NCBI GenBank assembly: GCA_003858485.1
Contig: RQYD01000013.1
Location: forward strand, 1 to 64,000
Reading direction: 5' to 3'
DNA: 64,000 nt
From: Clostridiales bacterium COT073_COT-073
GTDB taxonomy: Bacteria; Bacillota; Clostridia; Lachnospirales; Vallitaleaceae
The position numbers and the translations under genes are program-made. Positions within the stretch are counted from its first letter, which is position 1; each line of letters begins with the position of its first letter. The notes under the pieces are model-generated. The model saw only the letters and a list, made by a program, of their open reading frames with translations. It ran no database searches and was not told the DNA's origin. Below are positions 37,526-46,887 of the stretch, one piece after another.

Positions 37526-40264
37526 CTATGCCTGCTTTTTCCCGGTAAACGCTTCTTTGACCTTACGGACAGCAATTTTGCCTTTCCGCTTCAGCAACTG
37601 CTTGACTACCACCGGCTTCATATCCATAAAATGAACTCCTTCGCCATCATATACCCGTTCTAAATGAATGGCATCAAATTTACATTTGGTGGTACATTGT
37701 CCGCAGCCCACGCACATATATTCATCGACCACAGTTGCACCGCAGCCAAGACAGCGCTCTGCTTCTTTTTTCATTTGCTCTTCAGTAAATGTGCCACGGG
37801 CATCCCGGAATGTCTCTTTAGCATTCAGCTGCTTATGTGCCGGTCGCTGCCTGACTGCCCGGTCAAAGCTGACCAATACCGCTGCTTCTTTATCCAGTTC
37901 TTTATATTCCCGGCGATCACGTCCATAAACCAAACTTTGTCCGGGCTGGATAAAGCGATGAATAGAAATCGCCCCCTGTTTACCGGCAGCAATTGCATCA
38001 ATCGCAAATCTTGGTCCTGTATACACATCTCCGCCCACAAAAATGTCAGGCTCATCGGTTTGATAAGTAAAGCCATCCGCTTCAACTGTCTGATTTGGGC
38101 GCAGTTTAACTTTAGAACCAGCCAATAAATTCCCCCATTCAATGCTTTGTCCTACCGATAATATAACATAATCGGCCGGCACAGTCATTAATTTCTCTTC
38201 ATCATATACTGGTGCAAAACGACCATTTTCATCAAATACGGATTGGCATTTTCTAAATTCCACACCAACCACTTTGCCATTATCGGTTAAAATGCGTTTC
38301 GGTCCCCAACCATTTTGAATAATAATTTTTTCTTCTTCTGCTTCCACAATTTCTTCTTCGGAAGCTGGCATGTCTGCCCGGCTCTCCAGGCAAAATTGGG
38401 TCACATCCTGGCCACCAGCCCGAATGGCTGCTCTGGAAACATCGATCGCCACATTGCCGCCGCCAATTACCACCACTTTTCCTTCATAACGGCGGTTTTC
38501 ATCTTGATTGATTATCCGCAGGAATTCAACCCCTGAAATCACACCATCCGCCTCTTCGCCTTCAATGCCCAAACTCCGGCCTCCCTGCGCACCAATGGCA
38601 AGATAAAAAGCTCCATAGCCTTCGGCTCTTAACTCATCCAAAGTAATGTCTTTGCCAACTTCTATGCCGGTCCGGAATTCCACACCCATATCACGGATCA
38701 TTTCGATTTCCGCTTCCACTACATCTTTTTCCAAACGAAATGCCGGAATACCCATGGTCAGCATGCCGCCTAATTTTTGTTCCTTTTCAAAAACAGTAAT
38801 CGTATAGCCATCCAACGCCAGATAATAGGCACAGGAAAGGCCCGCCGGACCGGAGCCAATAATTGCCACCTTTTTGTCACTATAATCATGACGTTTCTCC
38901 GGCAATACCCGATTCTTTTTGTCTAATTCCAATTGAGCAATGAATTTCTTAATTTCATCAATGGCCACCGGCTCATCGACATTTCCTCTGGTACAAGCCT
39001 CTTCGCAACGTTTGTTACAAATTCGGCCGCAAACTGCCGGCAACGGATTTTCATGACGAATCAGTTCCAATGCTTCCTGGTATCTGCCCTGAGCAGCCAA
39101 ATTAATATAACCCTGAACACCGATATGTGCCGGACATTTGGTTTTACAGGGAGCGGTACCGCTTTCCACCACATCCTCCCGGTTAATCCGATAATCCGGA
39201 TTCCAGTGCTCCTGCGTCCACTCATAATTTCGGGGTGTTACCATAGTAGTAATGTTTTCCACCACCGGCTTATTAGAGCAAAGTTTTTGCCCCAGCTTTA
39301 AGGCGTTAACCGGGCAATACTCAACACATTGACCACAAGCCACACATTTTTCCTTATCCACTCTGGCCACATAATTAGAGCGCACCATATCATTGTTTTT
39401 AAACATTTCTGCTGTCCGCAGTGCCAGGCAGCCACAACCACAGCAATTACAAATCGCATGGGTCTTACCATTGCCATCGACATTCGGAATCTGGTGCATC
39501 AGCCCATTTTCCTCGGCTTTGCGAATGATTTCAAAGGCTTCCTCCCTGGTAATCTGCCTGCCCCGGCCGGTTTTAATATAGTATTCCGCTGCATGACCCA
39601 TTTGAATACACATATCTTCTTTTAAATGGCCGCAGCCCTCACCCATCAATTCTCTGTCTGTCCGGCAAGAGCAGTCCGTCACCGTAAAAATATCATTATC
39701 ATTCAAGTATTTGGAAACTTCCTCATAAGAAGCACGGTGACTATTGCCATCAATCGCCCGTTCAATTGGAATTACCCGCATCAGACCAACCCCAACCGGA
39801 AACAGTCCGGAACTTTTCGGTCCTCTGACCCGACCATATGCTTCCATGGCATAGCCGATGATTGGATATTTTTCACAATTTTCCTTACTGTTGACAATTA
39901 CCTCCATGGTTCCCGGAATCCATGTTTCTGCCCAAAAAATATCTTTTCCTGTTTCCTTATCGGTATTCCAAAAGGCCACTCCAAAAAAAGCCAGTTTTTT
40001 CAGTTGTTCCAACACATATTCTTCCGGTAAATTCATTTCCGCAGCAATATCGGCCGCTGTTTTATTTTTATATAATTCCAAATGCAGTCCGACTTCCGCC
40101 ATTTCATCATCAACTCCGGCCTCTAAAATGACATATTCCGGATCATCCCATAAATAAGAATTCTTGGCCTTTCTTCTGCCCAGGTGATTGGCCAGATCCA
40201 TAACTTTCTGATTATATTTACACTCATATCCTTCGGGGAAAATCATCTTGGTAACATCTTTCAT
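37526..40264 (-). CDS. Multidomain iron-sulfur flavoprotein (GltD-like fusion)
   Basis: A 912-residue protein with four parts. Residues 1-about 290 have an unusual domain with clustered cysteines (DCSCRTDRE, MGEGCGHLKEDMC, CNCCGCGCLALR). About 310-340 is a ferredoxin motif (CVACGQCVEYCPVNALKLG). About 375-800 is a GltD-like FAD/NAD(P)H oxidoreductase with two Rossmann motifs (VAIIGSGPAGLSCAYY and VVVIGGGNVAIDVSR). The end has another ferredoxin motif (CVGCGQCTTKCKFDAIHLER). The likely job is to move electrons between NAD(P)H and an iron-sulfur partner. ATG 40264 (MKDVTK) has GAGGAGAAAAG upstream and is better than 40279. Flanked by hypB and hypA. Confidence 0.85.
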   Translation of the reverse strand: MKDVTKMIFPEGYECKYNQKVMDLANHLGRRKAKNSYLWDDPEYVILEAGVDDEMAEVGLHLELYKNKTAADIAAEMNLPEEYVLEQLKKLAFFGVAFWNTDKETGKDIFWAETWIPGTMEVIVNSKENCEKYPIIGYAMEAYGRVRGPKSSGLFPVGVGLMRVIPIERAIDGNSHRASYEEVSKYLNDNDIFTVTDCSCRTDRELMGEGCGHLKEDMCIQMGHAAEYYIKTGRGRQITREEAFEIIRKAEENGLMHQIPNVDGNGKTHAICNCCGCGCLALRTAEMFKNNDMVRSNYVARVDKEKCVACGQCVEYCPVNALKLGQKLCSNKPVVENITTMVTPRNYEWTQEHWNPDYRINREDVVESGTAPCKTKCPAHIGVQGYINLAAQGRYQEALELIRHENPLPAVCGRICNKRCEEACTRGNVDEPVAIDEIKKFIAQLELDKKNRVLPEKRHDYSDKKVAIIGSGPAGLSCAYYLALDGYTITVFEKEQKLGGMLTMGIPAFRLEKDVVEAEIEMIRDMGVEFRTGIEVGKDITLDELRAEGYGAFYLAIGAQGGRSLGIEGEEADGVISGVEFLRIINQDENRRYEGKVVVIGGGNVAIDVSRAAIRAGGQDVTQFCLESRADMPASEEEIVEAEEEKIIIQNGWGPKRILTDNGKVVGVEFRKCQSVFDENGRFAPVYDEEKLMTVPADYVILSVGQSIEWGNLLAGSKVKLRPNQTVEADGFTYQTDEPDIFVGGDVYTGPRFAIDAIAAGKQGAISIHRFIQPGQSLVYGRDRREYKELDKEAAVLVSFDRAVRQRPAHKQLNAKETFRDARGTFTEEQMKKEAERCLGCGATVVDEYMCVGCGQCTTKCKFDAIHLERVYDGEGVHFMDMKPVVVKQLLKRKGKIAVRKVKEAFTGKKQA

Positions 40265-40374
40265 CTCTTTTCTCCTCATTCTTTACCTTACCTGTTAACC
40301 TGTACTTATTTCAGTCTTGCTTTGAATATTTTTGTGTCAAAGTTCGGGTCTGTACCCTGGCTCTGCGATCGGCC

Positions 40375-41046
40375 TTATTTTTCATTCCATTTTTTGGTTT
40401 CGGTATGCAACCATTCATACCATTCCTCCATACCTTCTCCGGTTTGCGCACAAATCGGGATGATTTTAATATTTGGGGAAAGCTTTTTCACCCGCTCAAT
40501 GCAAGCCTCCATATCAAAATTAAAATATGGTAGCACATCAATTTTATTAATTAAAAGTACATCACAAATCGAAAACATCAAAGGGTATTTCAGTGGCTTA
40601 TCATCCCCTTCCGGTACACTTAAAATCATGGCGTTTTTGGCAGCACCGGTATCAAATTCGGCCGGACAAACCAAATTTCCAACATTTTCCAAAATCACCA
40701 AGTCCAAATTTTCCATTCCCATGCCTTCCAATCCCTGCCTGGTCATATCAGCATCCAAATGACACATACCACCGGTATGAAGTTGAATGACCCGAACGCC
40801 GGTTTCAGCCATGGTGGCAGCATCTACATCAGAGTCAATATCCGCTTCCATAACCCCTATATTTAATTGGTCTTTTAAGGCATTGACCGTTTTCTTTAAA
40901 GTCGTGGTTTTGCCTGCTCCCGGCGAAGACATGACATTTAGCAAAAAGGTTTTTTGCTCTTTTAATTCGGCCCGCAGCAAATCTGCCTGTACATTGTTAT
41001 CTTCAAATACACTTTCTTTAATTTCTAAAATTCTGAATTTTTCCAT
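40375..41046 (-). CDS. hypB: Nickel-insertion GTPase HypB
   Basis: A 223-residue GTPase. Walker A is SSPGAGKTT, followed by the metal-binding and switch region (EADIDSDVDAA, IQLHTGGMCHLDADM) and a NKID G4 motif. The CxxCGC N-terminal nickel-storage motif is absent, so this is the short type. It couples GTP hydrolysis to nickel delivery with HypA. AAAGGAA lies upstream of ATG 41046. No hydrogenase in the window. Confidence 0.93.
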   Translation of the reverse strand: MEKFRILEIKESVFEDNNVQADLLRAELKEQKTFLLNVMSSPGAGKTTTLKKTVNALKDQLNIGVMEADIDSDVDAATMAETGVRVIQLHTGGMCHLDADMTRQGLEGMGMENLDLVILENVGNLVCPAEFDTGAAKNAMILSVPEGDDKPLKYPLMFSICDVLLINKIDVLPYFNFDMEACIERVKKLSPNIKIIPICAQTGEGMEEWYEWLHTETKKWNEK

Positions 41047-41078
41047 AATAGATTTCCTTTCTCTTTTTATATTTTCTT

Positions 41079-42179
41079 TTAGACATATAAGGTTCTCTGA
41101 CCTTTCTGAATCAGTCCTTTATAGTCCTCGGACTCTTCTTTAACAGCCTGATATGATTTCAGGTCGGTGTAAAGCTCGCCGGTATATGGATTGCGTTTGG
41201 TTGCTTTGACCTTATAAATCATATATGCAAATACTCCAATATTAAATAATAAGGCAATTAAGCTCATTACAAAAAGCGGAGTGGTATTGGGGGCAGCGGA
41301 AGTGACCTGATAAATTCCTTCCGAAACCAGCATGGTTGAACCATCGGCTGCTACCAGTCCCTGAGCAATTGCTGCTTTTGCAATCGTGCTGCTGGACAGG
41401 GAATGAACCATAAATTTACCTGCATCCTGAAAAGCCGGAAATGTTTGAGCAAACATACACCACAATGCCAAAGTATGCGCCCTATGCTGTAACCACGCTC
41501 CCTTGCCCACAGTAAAACTACATAAGGTTGGTGCCAAAAGCAGGGCAAACCCACAATACCAGGCATGAGTTGGCAGGCAGTTATAGGTATATGCAAAATT
41601 CCATAAATCATATGCAATGATCCAAAACCACAGCATATCCGGCCAGATCATATCTTTGCTACCATCATGAACTGTTTGCCGGCGAATGCAAATTCCGGTC
41701 CAGCCGGTAATCGTCACAATATTTAAAATTCCGGCAATTGCATTCATAATATTCCAAGAACCGCCAATATAATACTGAGTTTGATTGTTTAAATACTCGA
41801 CAGTCGGAACAACATACCGAAAACCAACTTCAAAATCCCGACCTACCGCCTCAGCAATATTGATCGCTAAAATCAGAGGTGGAAACCACAGCAGCCATTT
41901 GATTTTAGATGCCCCCTTAATATGGCGAATACACCAGAAGCCAATACAACCGGCTGTTGACGAATAAACTTTAACTAAGTGGAACCAGTCCATATAACTG
42001 GTTTCTTTTAAAGCTGTCAGCCATAGAATTGTCATAACAATCGGCAGTACTACAAATGCACCAAAACCGACCCACTTAAATCGCCTGGTTGCCTCATTCA
42101 AGCAAAATAAAGCACTGAATACACATAACCAAACCAGCCAAACCGAAATTGATGATACATTTTCTGCAAATACAAACAT
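41079..42179 (-). CDS. DUF5692-type polytopic membrane protein
   Basis: A 366-residue membrane protein with about eight to ten hydrophobic segments rich in Trp (WLVWLCVFSALF, MIWPDMLWFWIIAYDLWNFAY), matching the DUF5692 family as I recall it. Function unknown; transport or quinone-like electron transfer are guesses. AGGAGG precedes ATG 42179, directly abutting a short hairpin. First gene of the group that also holds hypB, the flavoprotein and hypA; it is divergent from the GntR/FadR regulator and preceded by an operator. Confidence 0.65.
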   Translation of the reverse strand: MFVFAENVSSISVWLVWLCVFSALFCLNEATRRFKWVGFGAFVVLPIVMTILWLTALKETSYMDWFHLVKVYSSTAGCIGFWCIRHIKGASKIKWLLWFPPLILAINIAEAVGRDFEVGFRYVVPTVEYLNNQTQYYIGGSWNIMNAIAGILNIVTITGWTGICIRRQTVHDGSKDMIWPDMLWFWIIAYDLWNFAYTYNCLPTHAWYCGFALLLAPTLCSFTVGKGAWLQHRAHTLALWCMFAQTFPAFQDAGKFMVHSLSSSTIAKAAIAQGLVAADGSTMLVSEGIYQVTSAAPNTTPLFVMSLIALLFNIGVFAYMIYKVKATKRNPYTGELYTDLKSYQAVKEESEDYKGLIQKGQRTLYV

Positions 42180-42192
42180 CTTTTTTTCCTCC

Positions 42193-42210
42193 TTTCCGAA
42201 TCTTCGGAAA
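42193..42210. promoter_or_regulatory. Perfect hairpin next to the DUF5692 ribosome site
   Basis: TTTCCGAA (42193-42200) and TTCGGAAA (42203-42210) form an 8-bp perfect inverted repeat with a 2-base loop. In the minus-strand mRNA it ends directly at the AGGAGG, so it could influence ribosome access. Confidence 0.45.
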
Positions 42211-42225
42211 CCTCTTTTGTTTTTT

Positions 42226-42238
42226 CTGGTTATACCAG
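42226..42238. promoter_or_regulatory. GntR/FadR operator, site 1
   Basis: CTGGTTATACCAG is a perfect palindrome. The TGGT-N3-ACCA core is typical of FadR-subfamily GntR regulators. It lies between the DUF5692 gene and the divergent regulator gene. Confidence 0.65.
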
Positions 42239-42382
42239 TTTTAATCTTTGTTAAGAGTTTATCATTTTTTCGTCACTTTGTCAATCATTTAACTTTTTTA
42301 TTTAAAAATAATATCCTTAGAATTTCAAGCACTTTCCTTTAAAATAAGGTTTTTTAAATTTTATTATTTTTTAAAATTTGAC

Positions 42383-42411
42383 TTGATTTTTTTATTTTCA
42401 TCCTGTATGAT
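42383..42411 (+). promoter_or_regulatory. Promoter of the GntR/FadR gene
   Basis: TTGATT (42383-42388) and TATGAT (42406-42411) are 17 bp apart. Confidence 0.6.
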
Positions 42412-42421
42412 AATAAAAAAA

Positions 42422-42478
42422 CTGGTATAAATTGGATATACCAGATAAAAAACTTCTTTTTTCAAATTGGATTACCGG
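42422..42478. promoter_or_regulatory. GntR/FadR operators, sites 2 and 3
   Basis: CTGGTATA (42422-42429) and TATACCAG (42437-42444) form an inverted repeat beginning 11 bp past the -10. A third, weaker match TTGGATTACCGG lies at 42467-42478. Both are in the regulator's own leader, which suggests autoregulation. Confidence 0.55.
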
Positions 42479-42498
42479 ACAAAAGAAAGGGTATTATT

Positions 42499-43212
42499 AT
42501 GACATTTCAAAAACTTCATACACCTTCCCTGAAAGAATTATTTGTTAAAGAATTGGAGACCCGCATTTTATCAGGCCGCTTGGCCATTGGCGAAAAACTC
42601 CCGCCGGAACGGGAATTAGCATCTTCAATGGAAGTCAGCCGGGCTGTTATCAATGGCGGAATTACAGAGCTGGCACAAAAAGGATTTTTGCTTATTAAAC
42701 CCCGGGTTGGCACTTTTGTAGCCGATTATCGTAAAGAAGGTACTCTGGAAACTTTGATTTCGATTATGAATTATAATGGCGGAACCTTAAAAAACACAGA
42801 AATCTCTTCTATTTTAGAAGTTCGGCTGGCTCTTGATTCTTTAGCTCTGCGCCTGGGTATTCCGAAGATGAGTGAAGCAGATATTGCCGAATTATCAAAA
42901 ATAACCGAAAGTATCCGTCAGGCTGCTGACATCCCGGAAGCCTGCCGCCAGGCCTTTGCCTTTCAGCATCAACTGGCATTCTTATCGGGCAATACTTTGA
43001 TCCCACTGATCTTTAAGTCTTTTGAAGTTCCGGTAGCTACTCTTTGGGAGCGCTTCTGCCAGCTGTATGGCATACCGGCTCTTTATGAAAATACAGCTTC
43101 CCTTTTAAAATATATTAAGCAGCGGGACACCAATGGTGCCATCGCCTTTTTGGAATCTTATTTAGAAGATACCATCAGCGGAAACCGGCCGATTTATTAT
43201 GAGAATCAGTGA
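42499..43212 (+). CDS. GntR-family regulator, FadR subfamily
   Basis: A 237-residue regulator. The N-terminal winged helix reads LSGRLAIGEKLPPERELASSMEVSRAVI. The C-terminal FCD helical domain (about 85-230) has acidic and histidine ligand residues (FQHQLAF). It probably controls the divergent DUF5692-hypB-flavoprotein-hypA genes and itself through the TGGT/ACCA palindromes. FadR-type effectors are often small carboxylates; none can be named. Confidence 0.88.
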   Translation: MTFQKLHTPSLKELFVKELETRILSGRLAIGEKLPPERELASSMEVSRAVINGGITELAQKGFLLIKPRVGTFVADYRKEGTLETLISIMNYNGGTLKNTEISSILEVRLALDSLALRLGIPKMSEADIAELSKITESIRQAADIPEACRQAFAFQHQLAFLSGNTLIPLIFKSFEVPVATLWERFCQLYGIPALYENTASLLKYIKQRDTNGAIAFLESYLEDTISGNRPIYYENQ

Positions 43213-43261
43213 AGATCCGTTCAGAGAAAGGGCCGCTATTGCAAAACAGTCCCAAAAACAA

Positions 43262-43355
43262 ACAAAAGCACGCGGTGAGTATACCAAGCCCAAAAGTTAA
43301 ACCAAAAAATCTAACGATTGAAGATCGGTGCAAATTCTAATCCACGTGCTTTTGT
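43262..43355. repeat. Long-loop inverted repeat
   Basis: ACAAAAGCACG (43262-43272) and CGTGCTTTTGT (43345-43355) pair perfectly over 11 bp around a 72-nt loop. It lies between the convergent regulator and flavoenzyme genes. There is no T-run directly after, so it is not a typical terminator. A small mobile remnant is possible. Confidence 0.4.
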
Positions 43356-43457
43356 AATGTAATTTATTTATAAAAAACAATATATTTGAGAGTGATTTTA
43401 CAACATTTTCCTGTCTGTTTCAGGCATGAGCTGATCGCTGTTTTCCTTTAATCCTGC

Positions 43458-45410
43458 TTATTCTTCCCCCGGCAAATGGTAAGCCGCATCAAATCCCGTT
43501 ACCATCGCCTCATAAATGCGGCCCGCTTTTTGACAATCTCCAACCAAGCAAACTCTGGTAAAGTTGCTTTCCAGATCCTGAATGAATTCATCGCCGGTCT
43601 GCCCGGTAACGCCAATCGAAAGAACCAGATAATCCGTTGGCAAGGACACGCTATTACTTGTAGAATTATCCATTAAATCAGCGACCCCATCCTTATAATC
43701 CAAGAGTTTATGGGAAGGCATAAAGGACACTTTCATCTTTTGCAGGCGTGTCATGATGTCAACCAGCATTGCTTTGTGAACTCCCGGTCCAATTTCTTTG
43801 GCCATTTCCACTACCACCACCTCATTGCCCTGAGCTGCAAAGTATTCTGCCATTTCCAAACCGGTCATACCTGAGCCAACGACCACGATCTTCTTATCTT
43901 TTAACTGCGTTTGTTCTTCTAAAACCTGAATCGGACTTAATAGCTTATCGCTACCGGCATCGGTCAGCGGAATGGTGATTTCCTTACCGCCAATGGCAGC
44001 GATCACGGCATATGGTTGATATTGCTTTAATTCTTCAATACTTGGTTTGGTATTTAATTTAATCTCCACTCCAGCCTTTTTCGCTTCGATTTCCAAACTC
44101 TTGATCAATCGGAAAAGCAGTTCCTTATGCGGCGGACGGCTGCCCAAGCGAACACTGCCTCCTAACTCCGACTTTTGTTCAAATAAAGTTACCTTAAATC
44201 CACGACCGGCTAAAGTAATAGCTGATTGCAGGCCACCCGGTCCTCCGCCGATAACACATACCACTTTACCATTGCCATCTTTGGGCAGATACTGATAATC
44301 TTTTTCATAGCCCAGCAGCGGATTAACCGCACAGCGTATCGTAATCCCGTTCATTAATGATTCAATACAGTGCAGGCAGCCGATACAAGGCCGAATTTCC
44401 TCAGCTTGTCCGGCAACTGCCTTTTTCACAAAATACGGATCTGCCAAATGGGCACGACCCAGTGCAATAAAGTCACAATTTCCTTCTTGCAGCAATTTTT
44501 CGGCAAAATCCGGATCTTTAATCGCATCACAAGCAATGACCGGAATCGACACATTATCCTTAATCCCTTGAGCCAAATGGCGTTTCCAGCCCTGCGGATA
44601 AGTATATGGTTCAATGATCGTATTGGCTGTTTCATAAGTCCCGGCGCTAATATTGATGGCATCCACTCCAATACTCTCCAGGTATTTAGCCGTCTTAATT
44701 GCATCTTCCAGGCGAATGCCGCCTTCTACAAATTCATCGCCATCAATCCTGACACTAATTGGAAAATCCTTGCCGCAAAGATAACGAATACCCATGATGA
44801 TTTCTGTAATAAAACGATGACAGTTGGTAAAATCGCCGCCATATTTATCTGTTCTTTTATTGGTGGTCGGACTTAGGAATTGACAAAGCAAATAGCCATG
44901 TGCAGCATGTAGTTCAATGCCATCAATTCCCGCCATCTCCGCAATCTTTGCTCCCTTAACAAAATCTTTAACCATTTGCTCGACTTCTTCGGTGGTTAAA
45001 GGTCTTGGTACCTCCCCAACTACCGATGACATCACATCACTGGCTGATACGATTTGTCTACCTTCAATCAATCGGGCATGAGATTGACGTCCCGGATGAT
45101 GCAGCTGCAGAAAAATCTTGGCTCCATGACGATGCACACTTCTGGCCAAGCGCTCCAATCTGGGAATTTGTCTTGGATCAATTGCCCATAATTGATTGGG
45201 GGTACCCACTCCGGTTTGATTATCAATCCGGGTAATTTCCGTAATAATCAGACCACAACCACCTTTGGCTCTTTCTTCATAATATGCAATAATTTGATCC
45301 GATGCCTCTCCATTTGACGACGCCAGAGACGTTCCCATAGCCGGCATAACCACCCGATTTTTTAATTTCAATTTCCCGATATAACCGGGTTCCATTAGTT
45401 TTTGATACAT
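43458..45410 (-). CDS. 2,4-dienoyl-CoA/enoate reductase-type flavoenzyme
   Basis: A 650-residue old-yellow-enzyme fusion. The N-terminal FMN TIM barrel (about 1-340, MYQKLMEPGYIGKLKLKNRV) includes HAAHGYLLCQFLSP. A [4Fe-4S] cysteine cluster lies in PCIGCLHCIESLM..CAVNP. The C-terminal FAD/NAD(P)H part has VCVIGGGPGGLQSA and KIVVVGSGMTGLEMA. This is the architecture of FadH, enoate reductase and the bile-acid/steroid-type reductases (BaiCD-like); the substrate cannot be named. AAAGGAG precedes ATG 45410. It is divergent from the PucR-type regulator gene and probably its target. Confidence 0.9.
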   Translation of the reverse strand: MYQKLMEPGYIGKLKLKNRVVMPAMGTSLASSNGEASDQIIAYYEERAKGGCGLIITEITRIDNQTGVGTPNQLWAIDPRQIPRLERLARSVHRHGAKIFLQLHHPGRQSHARLIEGRQIVSASDVMSSVVGEVPRPLTTEEVEQMVKDFVKGAKIAEMAGIDGIELHAAHGYLLCQFLSPTTNKRTDKYGGDFTNCHRFITEIIMGIRYLCGKDFPISVRIDGDEFVEGGIRLEDAIKTAKYLESIGVDAINISAGTYETANTIIEPYTYPQGWKRHLAQGIKDNVSIPVIACDAIKDPDFAEKLLQEGNCDFIALGRAHLADPYFVKKAVAGQAEEIRPCIGCLHCIESLMNGITIRCAVNPLLGYEKDYQYLPKDGNGKVVCVIGGGPGGLQSAITLAGRGFKVTLFEQKSELGGSVRLGSRPPHKELLFRLIKSLEIEAKKAGVEIKLNTKPSIEELKQYQPYAVIAAIGGKEITIPLTDAGSDKLLSPIQVLEEQTQLKDKKIVVVGSGMTGLEMAEYFAAQGNEVVVVEMAKEIGPGVHKAMLVDIMTRLQKMKVSFMPSHKLLDYKDGVADLMDNSTSNSVSLPTDYLVLSIGVTGQTGDEFIQDLESNFTRVCLVGDCQKAGRIYEAMVTGFDAAYHLPGEE

Positions 45411-45449
45411 AGATAGCCTCCTTTTTATTGTAATTATTAACCTGCTTTT

Positions 45450-45478
45450 ATTATAATAAATAATTAAATTATTAACAA
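45450..45478 (-). promoter_or_regulatory. Promoter of the flavoenzyme gene
   Basis: On the minus strand TTGTTA (45473-45478) and TATAAT (45450-45455) are 17 bp apart. Confidence 0.65.
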
Positions 45479-45507
45479 GGTTTGTTCCGAATCAACTTTG
45501 CTTGCTT

Positions 45508-45525
45508 TTTTGTGCTAAATGCACT
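45508..45525. promoter_or_regulatory. Putative PucR operator, promoter copy
   Basis: TTTTGTGCTAAATGCACT contains the palindrome GTGC-TAAAT-GCAC. An identical 18-mer lies inside the 3' part of the regulator gene (46824-46841). This copy lies just upstream of a TATGAT -10 (45535-45540). Confidence 0.5.
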
Positions 45526-45576
45526 AAAATAAAATATGATCCGTCCACAACCCTATATAATAATCTGGAGGAATAT

Positions 45577-46887
45577 ATGAAAAAAATAGATTATTTGGCA
45601 ATCAAAGATTATTTGATACAGGCAGTCTTAGCCGATACCGGCCTACAACTGATTGCCTGCCATCTGGCTGAGCAATTGGGCTATCCCATCATTTATATTG
45701 ACAAACAGTTTCATGTTTTATTTCATTCTGACCCGGCTCAAATCAAAGATTTTTATTGGCAAAACAGCATTGCTTCCGGCAGCTGCAGCTACGAATTTAT
45801 TTCGACTGTCCAGCAATTGAGTGCATTTCAAAAAGGCAAAAAACAAGATGCCTTTTTTGAACTGACCTGCCCGATTGACAGCAGTACCAAATGGATCAAG
45901 CCAATCACTCTGACACCCAATCACTATGGCTATTTGATCGCATTAAAAAACCAGTCCCAACTATCCGCTCAGGAACTGGAAATTCTTGGTCTTTTTAGCC
46001 AGATCATCCGCAAAGAGGGCAAGAAAAATCCTGCCCTGGCTGATGATTCCCCCACCGATTCAGTTATTCTCAGTTATCTGGATGGTTCAGCTGCCCGTAA
46101 GCAAAAAGAGGCTTTCTTTCTGCGCCAGAAAAATAAATTACAGGGTCCTTTTCGCCTGCTGTTTTTGTCCTTATTATCCTATGATATTCAAAAAGACAGT
46201 CGCTCTATTTTACGCCAAAAATTGCTGGCCACTTTTCCACAGGCAAAAATTTTATTTTATCAGGAATCACTTTTACTACTATTAGAAAATCAAAATCAGC
46301 CTTTTGTGGTTTCGGAGGCTTTTACTTACTATTTAAGCAAATCAAAGCTGCATTTGATCATTGGTGATAGTTTCCGTCAAATAGAACAAATAAAACCGCA
46401 ATACGAAAGACTTTTGCAAACGGAGTCCTTTTTAAGCCCCCAAAATTTCCCGGTATACGGCACTTCCATATCCCCGGAAAATCAAACGAATTTGGCAGAT
46501 TCCATCTCTTTTTCAGAAGATTTTTCAGTCTTGACCCCTTCCACTCCTCCTTTGATTTGGGAGCAGGACTATTCCCTCTGGCATTTATTTGCATACTTGG
46601 AAAAAAAAGGAAAAATCAATCATTTTTTACTGCCGGAGATTTTCGATTTGGCAGAACATGATAAAAAATATAACACCAGCTATTTGCCGACTTTAAAAGC
46701 CTATTTGCAATGTCATCAAAACCGGATCGAAACTGCTAAATCCCTGTATATCCACCGCAATACCCTGCAATACCGGCTGCGCAAAATGCGCGAAGACTTC
46801 CACTTACCCTTAGAAAAACCGGCTTTTGTGCTAAATGCACTTGTTTCGATTTCTTATCTTGATTATCGTAGAAGGGACGAAAAATAG
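45577..46887 (+). CDS. PucR/CdaR-type transcriptional regulator
   Basis: A 436-residue regulator. The C-terminal helix-turn-helix (LKAYLQCHQNRIETAKSLYI, HRNTLQYRLRKM) is the PucR C-terminal domain. The N-terminal about 330 residues are a sensory part. The frame opens at 45502 but ATG 45577 (MKKIDYLAIKDYL) has GGAGG upstream. Divergent from the flavoenzyme gene, which it probably regulates; PucR-type proteins are often activators of purine or fermentation genes. Its 3' end carries an 18-mer identical to a motif in its promoter. Confidence 0.85.
   Translation: MKKIDYLAIKDYLIQAVLADTGLQLIACHLAEQLGYPIIYIDKQFHVLFHSDPAQIKDFYWQNSIASGSCSYEFISTVQQLSAFQKGKKQDAFFELTCPIDSSTKWIKPITLTPNHYGYLIALKNQSQLSAQELEILGLFSQIIRKEGKKNPALADDSPTDSVILSYLDGSAARKQKEAFFLRQKNKLQGPFRLLFLSLLSYDIQKDSRSILRQKLLATFPQAKILFYQESLLLLLENQNQPFVVSEAFTYYLSKSKLHLIIGDSFRQIEQIKPQYERLLQTESFLSPQNFPVYGTSISPENQTNLADSISFSEDFSVLTPSTPPLIWEQDYSLWHLFAYLEKKGKINHFLLPEIFDLAEHDKKYNTSYLPTLKAYLQCHQNRIETAKSLYIHRNTLQYRLRKMREDFHLPLEKPAFVLNALVSISYLDYRRRDEK

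Noticed and set aside
37052-40157. Plus-strand ORFs opposite hypA and the flavoprotein
   Set aside because: Antisense shadows with unlikely composition and no ribosome sites.
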